From: Bacteroidales bacterium
GTDB lineage: Bacteria > Bacteroidota > Bacteroidia > Bacteroidales > P3
Reading direction: 5' to 3'
Length of the DNA: 38,669 nucleotides
Assembly: GCA_900771365.1 (NCBI GenBank)
Contig: CAAGNU010000019.1
Coordinates: forward strand, 1-38,669
This document shows positions 32,628-38,669 of this stretch, in pieces. The position numbers were made by a program, and so were the translations under genes. Below the pieces are notes generated by a model. That model was not told the origin of the DNA. It made no database searches and saw only the letters and a program-made list of their open reading frames with translations. Numbering within the stretch: position 1 is the first letter of the stretch; each line of letters begins with the position of its first letter.

Positions 32628-34511
32628 ATGACTTGGGAATCTTTTGACGTGATTGTTGTTGGTGGCGGCCATGCGGGAGCCGAGGCTTCTGCTGCAGCGG
32701 CTAATATGGGAGCAAAGACTTTGCTGATAACCCAGACTATCGAGACTATCTGCCAGATGTCGTGCAATCCCGCCATGGGTGGCGTGGCCAAAGGTCAGAT
32801 TGTTCGTGAGATAGATGCTTTGGGCGGTTGGTCTGGAATTATCACGGACCGTTCGATGATTCAGTTTCGTATGCTCAATCTCTCAAAAGGTCCCGCCATG
32901 TGGAGCCCTCGTGCTCAATGTGACAAAATGCGGTTCTCGCTCAATTGGCGTCACGTTCTTGAGAACACGGCCAACCTCTCCATTTGGCAGGATGAGGTTA
33001 TCGATGTTATAATTGAAGGTAACACGATTTGTGGCGTCCGTACCCGCATGGGTATCGTGATTCCTGCAAAGGCTGTTGTGCTCACAAATGGGACCTTCTT
33101 GAACGGCACAATCTATATTGGAGAGAGCAGTTGGTCAGGGGGAAGGATAGGGGAGAGGTCGGCTCAAGGCCTTTCTGATAAGTTGAAGGAATGTGGGTTT
33201 GAAGTTGACCGATTGAAGACGGGGACGCCTGTCCGAATTGATGGCCGTACAATTAACTTCGAGGCTCTTGAGATTCAGCCAGGTGACGAGCATCCGCAAA
33301 AATTTTCCTTCACCCAAACGACACCTCTACAGCAGCAAAGACCCTGTTATTTGGCCTATACTAACGAGAATACCCATGCCATCTTGCGCACAGGATTCGA
33401 TAGATCTCCGCTATACACAGGCCGCATTCTCGGCCAAGGTCCACGTTACTGCCCCTCTATTGAGACCAAGATTGTCCGCTTTGCCGATAAGACTCGGCAT
33501 CAACTTTTTGTTGAGCCCGAGGGGTGGGAGACCAATTCGTATTACCTCAACGGCTTCTCTTCCTCGCTTCCCTTGGAGATTCAGATGGATGCTTTGCATA
33601 CCATTCCGGGCTTCGAAAATGCCCGTATCTACAAGCCTGGATATGCTATTGAATACGACTATTTTCCGCCCACGCAATTGAGCTATACCCTTGAGACCAA
33701 GAAGGTTGAGAACCTTTATTTTGCAGGTCAGATTAATGGCACTACAGGGTATGAGGAGGCTGCCTGCCAGGGTCTCATGGCTGGCATAAATGCTGTGTTG
33801 AAGATACAAGGGAAGCCCTCTTTTGTGCTCAATCGCACGCAGGCATATATAGGTGTCCTCATCGATGACCTAGTCACGAAAGGCGTGGATGAGCCCTATC
33901 GTATGTTCACCTCCAGGGCCGAGTATCGCATCCTCTTGCGTCAAGACAATGCCGACATCCGTCTCACCCCGCTCTCCCATGCGCTTGGATTGGCTTCGGA
34001 TGAACGTATGAGAAGGGTGGAGGAGAAGCAGAGATATACAAGGACTTTGTCGGAGTTTGTGACGGAAACATCCGTTGCACCTACCGAGGCCAATTCGCTG
34101 TTAGAAGAGTTGCAGACCCCCGCACTCCAGCAGCGTGTCAAGCTTGTGAACCTCTTGTTGCGGCCTGAGGTTTCGATAAAACACCTTCTCTCCATCTCAT
34201 CCGATATGCGTGAGCAGGTTGCCACCATTCCTGATACGATACGTGAAGAGGTGGTGAATGCTGCCGAGATTGCCCTCAAATATCAGCGCTATATTGAGAA
34301 GGAGCAGGACGTGGCGGGACGCATCTTGAAGTTCGAGGATGTGCAGCTGCCTGCCGATTTCGACTATTTCTCCTTACAGTCGCTCTCCTACGAGGCTCGT
34401 GAAAAGCTGACCAAGTTGAAGCCTCGTACAATTGGCCAGGCTTCTCGCATCAGTGGTGTCTCTCCCGCCGATGTCTCCGTATTGCTTATCTATATGAAGC
34501 AAATAAATTAG
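32628..34511 (+). CDS. mnmG: tRNA uridine-5-carboxymethylaminomethyl modification enzyme, FAD subunit
   Basis: The 627-residue MnmG (GidA) works with MnmE to install cmnm5 on wobble U34 of certain tRNAs. The FAD-binding VVGGGHAGAEA is at residues 10-20. CNPAMGGVAKGQIVREIDALGG and the second glycine motif region AGQINGTTGYEEAACQGLMAGINA (near residue 370) are intact. EPYRMFTSRAEYRILLRQDNAD and the C-terminal helical domain (KPRTIGQASRISGVSPADVSVLLIY) complete the protein. The ATG at 32628 is used rather than the GTG one codon earlier. The gene is often found near bacterial origins. Confidence 0.98.
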   Translation: MTWESFDVIVVGGGHAGAEASAAAANMGAKTLLITQTIETICQMSCNPAMGGVAKGQIVREIDALGGWSGIITDRSMIQFRMLNLSKGPAMWSPRAQCDKMRFSLNWRHVLENTANLSIWQDEVIDVIIEGNTICGVRTRMGIVIPAKAVVLTNGTFLNGTIYIGESSWSGGRIGERSAQGLSDKLKECGFEVDRLKTGTPVRIDGRTINFEALEIQPGDEHPQKFSFTQTTPLQQQRPCYLAYTNENTHAILRTGFDRSPLYTGRILGQGPRYCPSIETKIVRFADKTRHQLFVEPEGWETNSYYLNGFSSSLPLEIQMDALHTIPGFENARIYKPGYAIEYDYFPPTQLSYTLETKKVENLYFAGQINGTTGYEEAACQGLMAGINAVLKIQGKPSFVLNRTQAYIGVLIDDLVTKGVDEPYRMFTSRAEYRILLRQDNADIRLTPLSHALGLASDERMRRVEEKQRYTRTLSEFVTETSVAPTEANSLLEELQTPALQQRVKLVNLLLRPEVSIKHLLSISSDMREQVATIPDTIREEVVNAAEIALKYQRYIEKEQDVAGRILKFEDVQLPADFDYFSLQSLSYEAREKLTKLKPRTIGQASRISGVSPADVSVLLIYMKQIN

Positions 34512-34545
34512 CACCTCCGTTTCACGAGGAACAAAGGTGCTAATT
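34506..34545 (+). repeat. 11-bp hairpin at the mnmG stop with a parS-like loop
   Basis: AATTAGCACCT (34506-34516) pairs with AGGTGCTAATT (34535-34545) and overlaps the mnmG stop. The loop holds CGTTTCACGAGGAACA (34518-34533), three mismatches from parS. No T-run follows, so the termination role belongs to the next hairpin. Confidence 0.6.
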
Positions 34546-34577
34546 GTCGTATTCTATGTGTTTTAGACTTTACGTTT

Positions 34578-34619
34578 CGTTTTGAGGAACCTCACAGAGG
34601 AAGTTCCTCAAAACGTTTT
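34578..34619. terminator. bidirectional terminator between mnmG and creD
   Basis: CGTTTTGAGGAAC (34578-34590) pairs perfectly over 13 bp with GTTCCTCAAAACG (34603-34615), followed by TTTT. It separates two convergent genes. Confidence 0.85.
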
Positions 34620-34626
34620 ATACCCC

Positions 34627-35970
34627 TTATTTTTGGTACCAATTTATCTTTTGTGAGGCGTACATGGCTACAGCCAAGATGATGAAGATACCGATGCTTC
34701 CAACGAGAAGGGCATAGCTTTCGAGTTGCATGATTACATATATAAATGTGTACAGTATCGTAAGAAGTCCTCCAATAGCCATAGCGGCCTTGTTGTTTTT
34801 GAGAATAGAGCGCATAAATACCGTTATCAGCACTATGGTCATCACTGCTGCGATAATGTATGAAATAAGGAATGTGAGATGTTCGGAGAAAGAGAGGAGC
34901 AGGGTGTAGAAGAGAATTAGGGCGAGGCCCACGAGCGCGTACTGGATGGGGTGGATGGGGGTCTGACGGCGAATTTCGACAAAGAAAACGACCGCAAAAG
35001 TGAGTAGGATGATGAGGTAGGCATACTTGACGGCACGTGTGGTCTGCTGGTATTGCTCCACGGACACCTTCAAATCAACCTTGATAGAGGCTTCTCCAGT
35101 CTGTCCTTCCACGAACATCATAGCGTCACTATTCCAGTCTTCAAAGGCAGCATTTTTGTTCACTACTTGGGGCGTCTCTCTGTTCAGGGCCAGGACCTTC
35201 CAGGTGGCTTCGAAGCCTTCGTCTGTCACTGTTCTCTCGCTCGGAAGGAATGTACCACTGAAGCTTGGTGTGACGCAGTTAGATGTGATATTCACATTTG
35301 TGGTGCGACCTGCGGGGAAAAATGCCAGGCTATTTGAGCCCATGATGGGGACATTGATCTCAAATTTGTCCTTGCCGTCTCCTAAGACATTACTGATGTT
35401 GATGGAGCAGGACAAGGCGTTATAGTCACCAATCTGGTACTGTTCGGCTGTAAAAACTCTCTTTTCGTTGCCATAGAGTAGGGTGGGATAGTCGCGGAAG
35501 CCTTTGAAGTTGTTGATGGAGAAGAGCAAGCGTGCGTTCTCTACCTTCAGATGGGAGATTTGAGCTTGCGTCAGCTCCACAGGGCGGCTGAAATAACCTG
35601 TCATCTTGATGGGGGCCTCATAGACCGAGATGTCAAAAATGCCGCGTTTCAGCGTCTGTGTGGTGATGTCGCCCTCGATGTTGAGTTCTTCGGGGAGGAT
35701 GTAGATGTTGTTCTCGGCTTTGTCGCCCGGGATGAAGATGATGGGGCCTATGATGCCGCGTTCGGTGCCCCATTTCTCGCTTACCTCGCTGCAAGCCTCC
35801 CTTTCGGTGTTGCTGCGTTCCTCAACGAGGTTCTGGATGAGCACCTGCGGAATCAGCAGCAGAATGCTTAGGGCGAGGATGATGAACAGTTTGAGTCCCA
35901 GTTTGCTGCTGTTTTTCTGTGACGTGATGTTGTTTGTCTTGTTTGTTTCGTTAAGAATGTTGTTTTCCAT
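34627..35970 (-). CDS. creD: CreD/CreD-like inner-membrane protein
   Basis: The 447-residue protein has one membrane helix near the N-terminus (LKLFIILALSILLLIPQVLI). A large periplasmic domain spans about residues 50-310 (IIGPIIFIPG, GYFSRPVELTQAQ, FPAGRTTNVNI). Five or more helices follow at the C-terminus (AYLIILLTFAVVFFVEI, YALVGLALILFYTLLLSFSEH, and others). This matches the CreD cell-envelope family, linked to beta-lactam and colicin tolerance in enterobacteria. The gene is downstream of a winged-helix regulator and a small membrane protein, a recurrent Bacteroidetes set. No creBC kinase/regulator pair is present, so control differs from the E. coli system. Confidence 0.93.
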   Translation of the reverse strand: MENNILNETNKTNNITSQKNSSKLGLKLFIILALSILLLIPQVLIQNLVEERSNTEREACSEVSEKWGTERGIIGPIIFIPGDKAENNIYILPEELNIEGDITTQTLKRGIFDISVYEAPIKMTGYFSRPVELTQAQISHLKVENARLLFSINNFKGFRDYPTLLYGNEKRVFTAEQYQIGDYNALSCSINISNVLGDGKDKFEINVPIMGSNSLAFFPAGRTTNVNITSNCVTPSFSGTFLPSERTVTDEGFEATWKVLALNRETPQVVNKNAAFEDWNSDAMMFVEGQTGEASIKVDLKVSVEQYQQTTRAVKYAYLIILLTFAVVFFVEIRRQTPIHPIQYALVGLALILFYTLLLSFSEHLTFLISYIIAAVMTIVLITVFMRSILKNNKAAMAIGGLLTILYTFIYVIMQLESYALLVGSIGIFIILAVAMYASQKINWYQK

Positions 35971-36033
35971 GATGTGTTATTTTTATTAATATTACAATGT
36001 TCTTTGCATTTCAAAGTGTATTAGGTGAAAAAA

Positions 36034-36339
36034 TTATTGTTCTGTACTGCTTTTTAAAAAGTCCTCCAAGGCCTGTAGATGGGCTTTAAAAGCCTCGCTG
36101 CCGGCCTGTGTGACGGAGAAGGTGGTGTTGGGCTTGCGGCCGATAAAATGCTTCTCACACTGGATATATCCTAGATCCTCAAGGCTGCGGGTATGGCTGG
36201 CGAGGTTACCATCCGTGAGATTGAGAAGCGACTTGAGGGTCGAGAAATCGACGCTCTCATTCACCATCAGCACCGACATGATGCCGAGCCTTGCCTTGCT
36301 CTCGAAAGCCTTGTTTATGCCGTCCAAGCCCTGTATCAT
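36034..36339 (-). CDS. winged-helix transcriptional regulator (ArsR/MarR-like, HTH_34)
   Basis: The 101-residue DNA-binding protein has a single winged helix-turn-helix: SKARLGIMSVLMVNESVDFSTLKSLLNLTDGNLASHTRSLEDLGYI (residues 14-59), with the wing FIGRKPNTTFSVTQAGSEAF. Its start overlaps the stop of the upstream membrane protein in ATGA (36336-36339), and creD follows 63 bp later. It probably represses or tunes this three-gene unit. The ligand is unknown, and no cysteine sensor cluster of the metal-ArsR type is present. Confidence 0.88.
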   Translation of the reverse strand: MIQGLDGINKAFESKARLGIMSVLMVNESVDFSTLKSLLNLTDGNLASHTRSLEDLGYIQCEKHFIGRKPNTTFSVTQAGSEAFKAHLQALEDFLKSSTEQ

Positions 36340-36974
36340 CTCTTCTTGTTTTTAAGGGTGTAATAGAGGCCGAAAAGCACGTGCCACAGTCCGAACCCCA
36401 AAAACCAGAAAAGAATGGCGTGGCGGACCAAAAAACAGTCAATAAGGCCTAAGATAAGTTCGCCATAGCCCAGCACAGCGATGTCGGAAGTGGTGTAGTG
36501 ATGGCAGTTGATCAGTGCAAGGCCGTAGAAGATGAGCATGAAAGAGGATGTAAGGCCATAATGCCCTTGTATGAGCATGGCGAGACAGAGCAGGCCGCCT
36601 GCGACCATGGGCACGCAGAAGTTGAACAGGCATCGGCGCATAGGGCTGTCGAAATGGAAGGCGTTCTGCTTCCTCTTTATTTTGAAGAAAGAAAAGAGAC
36701 AGACCGTGCCAAAAGAGACCAAAAGGAGCAGCAAAGCGACAAAAATTGCCATTTTCGTACGAAAAGGCGAATTGATGGAAATATCGCTGCAACACGCTGG
36801 CAGCCAGCTGATAGCGTCATGATTCCCCCATAAGAGCCATGCACCAGCTGAAACGATGCTTGCATAGAGGCCGATGAGGATGATAGATAATCCGCTAATA
36901 GACTGAAAACGTGATGACTTAGCCATCATGTCCTTAATCTCGTTCAGAGTGTTCAGTGCTTCGTTATTTTCCAT
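36336..36974 (-). CDS. multi-pass membrane protein of the creD operon
   Basis: The 212-residue protein has a short cytoplasmic N-terminus (ALNTLNEIKDMMAKSSRF) and about six hydrophobic segments (GLSIILIGLYASIVSAGAWLL, MAIFVALLLLLVSFGTVCLFSFF, and others toward WFLGFGLWHVLFGLYY). No enzyme motif is seen. It is coupled to the winged-helix regulator by a 4-nt overlap and has its own promoter. Such proteins commonly accompany HTH_34 regulators and CreD in Bacteroidetes. A role as a membrane signal input is inference. Confidence 0.8.
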   Translation of the reverse strand: MENNEALNTLNEIKDMMAKSSRFQSISGLSIILIGLYASIVSAGAWLLWGNHDAISWLPACCSDISINSPFRTKMAIFVALLLLLVSFGTVCLFSFFKIKRKQNAFHFDSPMRRCLFNFCVPMVAGGLLCLAMLIQGHYGLTSSFMLIFYGLALINCHHYTTSDIAVLGYGELILGLIDCFLVRHAILFWFLGFGLWHVLFGLYYTLKNKKR

Positions 36975-36999
36975 GTTGTTCTAAAAGTGCTTTGCGGTG

Positions 37000-37030
37000 C
37001 AAAGTTACAACTATTTTTTGAACTGGCAAA
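37000..37030 (-). promoter_or_regulatory. promoter of the membrane protein / HTH / creD operon
   Basis: TAACTTTG (37000-37007) matches TAnnTTTG and TTTG (37027-37030) lies exactly 19 bp upstream. The ATG is 26 bp downstream. Confidence 0.75.
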
Positions 37031-37110
37031 ATTTTTTTTCAAAAAAGTTCATTCATTATGTCGAAAATAGATTCTTTTCTGCTAAGAATCATTGATTTAC
37101 AGCGTACGAA

Positions 37111-37155
37111 AAAATATCCGCGGACAATATGAGGCAAAAACGCATTGTCCGCGGA
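37111..37155 (-). terminator. strong terminator of the small lipoprotein gene
   Basis: TCCGCGGACAAT (37117-37128) and ATTGTCCGCGGA (37144-37155) form a perfect 12-bp stem. On the minus strand it is followed by ATATTTTTTCG, a T-rich tract. It separates the lipoprotein gene from the creD operon promoter. Confidence 0.88.
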
Positions 37156-37185
37156 CTTGAATAAGCCTAATAGTAATTGAGCCAA

Positions 37186-37398
37186 TTACTTATTTTCTTC
37201 TAATTGGACAGTCTGGTCGTCTGTGTTAGTCTGTTGTTTGTCTTGAGAGGTGGATTTCTGTTGTCCATTACCAAAGAAGTCGCCCTCCTGTGAATCGTAT
37301 GGGCGTGTGGTTACTCCAGTCCCATTGTCTCCGTTTGAGCAGGTGAAACTCATGCTGGTCATCATGATCACAGCAAGCCAAAGTAAAGTCTTTTTCAT
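37186..37398 (-). CDS. small putative lipoprotein
   Basis: About 70 residues begin MKKTLLWLAVIMMTSMSFTC, a lipoprotein signal with the acylated Cys at residue 20. The mature part is short, polar and Gln/Asp/Thr-rich (GDFFGNGQQKSTSQDKQQTNTDD), so it is probably disordered. The ATG at 37404 would add two residues only. The gene stands alone with a -7 box upstream and a strong terminator downstream, which supports real expression. The family is not recognised. Confidence 0.65.
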   Translation of the reverse strand: MKKTLLWLAVIMMTSMSFTCSNGDNGTGVTTRPYDSQEGDFFGNGQQKSTSQDKQQTNTDDQTVQLEENK

Positions 37399-37477
37399 AA
37401 TCATTATATTTTAGGGTTAAACAATTCGTCTCAAATAGGTGTTACCAATAGGGTATTTGATTTATAGAATGATGGTG

Positions 37478-37485
37478 CAAATATA
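37478..37485 (-). promoter_or_regulatory. -7 promoter box of the small lipoprotein gene
   Basis: TATATTTG matches TAnnTTTG about 80 bp upstream of the ATG. No clear -33 TTTG is seen, only T-rich sequence. Confidence 0.5.
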
Positions 37486-37695
37486 CAAATTTTATTTGAA
37501 TATAAAAAAAAACTCACACGAAAAAATATCACGTTACATACAAAAAGTTATATGTTAATCAGATACGGAATATTTATTATAATGGGTGGGAGAGGGGGTG
37601 GGGCAAGTAACTGATGAGAAAACCATCAATTCTCACCACAATTGTCTCTCTTGCCGTACAGTCCTTTCCTTCGATGTTTTTTTGTGAGTATTCCG

Positions 37696-37784
37696 TTCGA
37701 CTCATTCGATTGGTTCTACTGAGGGATGTTCTCCGTGAAACATAGCGAGTTATGAGCAGAATCTAATTAGTCGAATGAGTCGAA
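37696..37784. repeat. palindromic 9-mer element, copy 2
   Basis: TTCGACTCATTCGA (37696-37709) is perfectly repeated inversely at 37771-37784. The loop contains GAAACATAGCGAG and a parS-like TGTTCTCCGTGAAACA (37727-37742). Arms and part of the loop match copy 1 at 9334-9417. Confidence 0.65.
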
Positions 37785-38000
37785 AGCCATTCGACTGCCT
37801 AATTTTTGGGTGTCCCTCACATAGAATCTGCAGAAGGATAGCGGCAATTTGTGTTTCCTGCATTTTCTGTGGGAGTATTCTATGTTGATAGCAGATGGGC
37901 GTTTTCCATCCAACCCGTAAAAATATGCCATTATGTCAGTAAAAGACCGCTTAAGCCTCTTTGGGAAGACATTTTCCGCCCACTTTTTCTTCGCCCCAGC

Positions 38001-38044
38001 GAGCGGAGGTAGAGCGGAGGTAGGGCGAAGCTACAGCGGAGCTT
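38001..38044 (+). repeat. 11-bp-period repeat, four units
   Basis: GAGCGGAGGTA occurs twice in tandem, then GGGCGAAGCTA and CAGCGGAGCTT, followed by CTTTT. The array is the near twin of the one at 9622-9665. Confidence 0.75.
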
Positions 38045-38114
38045 CTTTTGCCTTTCTTCAGCCTCAAATGTAGACTGACAAAATGTCGCCTCGGGTCGTT
38101 CTCATCATACTTGG

Positions 38115-38141
38115 TCGAACGAATCGAACGGGTCGAACGAG
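38115..38141 (+). repeat. 9-bp-period TCGAACGNN array, three units
   Basis: Three 9-mers (TCGAACGAA, TCGAACGGG, TCGAACGAG) all carry C at position 6, where other arrays carry T. They end 10 bp before the stop codon of the neighbouring minus-strand gene. Confidence 0.75.
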
Positions 38142-38150
38142 TGTGTTTTT

Positions 38151-38669
38151 CTATTTCACGATTACATGGATGCCGTCTTGCTCGTAGGTCTGCCTGTAGT
38201 CGGGGCTGACTATAGGATATTTTTGTACAGGCATTCCTATCATTATGGATTCTATGATTAATCCTGAGCGTGACATTTCGTAGATGGCTGGGAGCGGGGC
38301 ATCTGTGATGGGGATTTGAAGTCTATGGTAGCCGACACACGTAATCTCCAGCGTGTCTGAGCCTTTTTGCAGTTCGGTGATGCCTTGGGCTTCCAGCTTG
38401 AAGTTCCCGTCGAAGTCTGTTTGCACCCCAGCTATTGCTTTGCCTTTGCGTTTTAGGATTACGTTGGCGAAGGGTACGGGCTCGTGACTGCTTGAGTCTG
38501 TCACGGTGCCGCGGAGGGTCAGCACGGCTATCTGGGCCACGGTGTCGGGGACCTCGGTCTTGGCGGGTATGATGCCTTGCGTGGGCTTGCTGTAGTCGGC
38601 CTGGGAGGCTTGGTTATTGCAGGAGATGGAATGGCCGTTAGCGGCTGTGTCTATGGTGTTTACCTGCGC
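38151..38669 (-). CDS. carboxypeptidase-regulatory-like domain protein, 5' end outside the window
   Basis: The reading frame is open from the window edge to TAG at 38151 (172 residues visible). A GTG at 38540 exists, but the frame continues upstream without a stop, so the true start is beyond 38669. The visible part has a CarboxypepD_reg-like beta sandwich: LRGTVTDSSSHEPVPFANVILKRKGKAIAGVQTDFDGNFKLEA, then LEITCVGYHRLQIPI. This domain is common in surface proteins and TonB receptors of Bacteroidetes. The protein ends about 45 residues after the domain (DGIHVIVK), so it is not a TonB receptor N-terminus. A secreted or periplasmic location is likely. Confidence 0.75.
   Translation of the reverse strand, partial: AQVNTIDTAANGHSISCNNQASQADYSKPTQGIIPAKTEVPDTVAQIAVLTLRGTVTDSSSHEPVPFANVILKRKGKAIAGVQTDFDGNFKLEAQGITELQKGSDTLEITCVGYHRLQIPITDAPLPAIYEMSRSGLIIESIMIGMPVQKYPIVSPDYRQTYEQDGIHVIVK

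Larger units (their letters stand above)
37405..38150. other. gene-free, repeat-bearing spacer
   Basis: No coding frame is supported here. The spacer holds a promoter box (37478), palindromic element copy 2 (37696-37784), an 11-bp-period array (38001-38044) and a 9-mer array (38115-38141). The rest is AT-rich with no recognisable signal. Confidence 0.55.

Overview
The window looks like chromosomal DNA of a Bacteroidales bacterium, most likely a Prevotella-like or Bacteroides-like gut lineage. The reasons are Bacteroidetes-type promoters (TAnnTTTG -7 boxes, several with TTTG about 19 bp upstream), a TonB receptor plus PnuT thiamine uptake pair under a TPP riboswitch, a type IX secretion/gliding C-terminal domain, a Bacteroides-type serine palmitoyltransferase, the Bacteroidetes families DUF4290 and DUF4175, and a MurA with Asp in place of the catalytic Cys. 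There are no rRNA or tRNA genes, no CRISPR arrays, and no transposase, integrase or phage genes.

Layout. 0.1-3.3 kb: riboswitch-controlled thiamine uptake (minus strand). 3.6-6.2 kb: an ECF sigma / anti-sigma / outer-membrane barrel / 41-residue peptide operon (plus), closed by a strong terminator. 6.3-22.0 kb: fourteen genes, all on the minus strand: a lipoprotein, ogt, a K+/H+ antiporter, nadK, a T9SS-type secreted protein, an MsbA-like ABC exporter, purB, a CpsB-type PHP phosphatase, murA, DUF4290, a barrel-like protein, an RluA-type pseudouridine synthase, a prolyl-tRNA deacylase and nadA. 22.0-23.2 kb: AT-rich non-coding DNA. 23.2-34.5 kb: mainly plus strand: rpiB-deoC, spt and a GNAT-like acyltransferase, a convergent SDR reductase, DUF4175, an HATPase-like protein, ybeY and mnmG. 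34.6-38.7 kb: minus strand: a membrane protein / HTH regulator / CreD operon, a small lipoprotein and the 3' part of a carboxypeptidase-regulatory-like protein.

Most interesting points. (1) The divergent gap at 22.0-23.2 kb, with TTTTCAACA-like boxes, tandem ATATGAACA repeats and AT-rich tracts, is a candidate replication origin. An exact parS-type palindrome (TGTTTCACGTGAAACA) lies 2 kb away. (2) A structured repeat of about 125 bp is inserted in frame in NAD kinase. A second copy sits at the start of the T9SS gene, with identical geometry and compensatory base-pair changes, which recalls Rickettsia palindromic elements. Another hairpin-rich insertion appears to interrupt the TonB-receptor signal peptide. 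(3) Non-coding gaps carry dispersed repeat families with 11-bp, 9-bp and 7-bp periods and a palindromic element with similar loops. (4) spt, the GNAT-like gene and the SDR gene could form a ceramide-synthesis cassette. (5) The TPP riboswitch appears to hold the receptor start codon inside its P1 stem.

All function calls come from reading the sequence and recalling the families. No database search or folding program was run.
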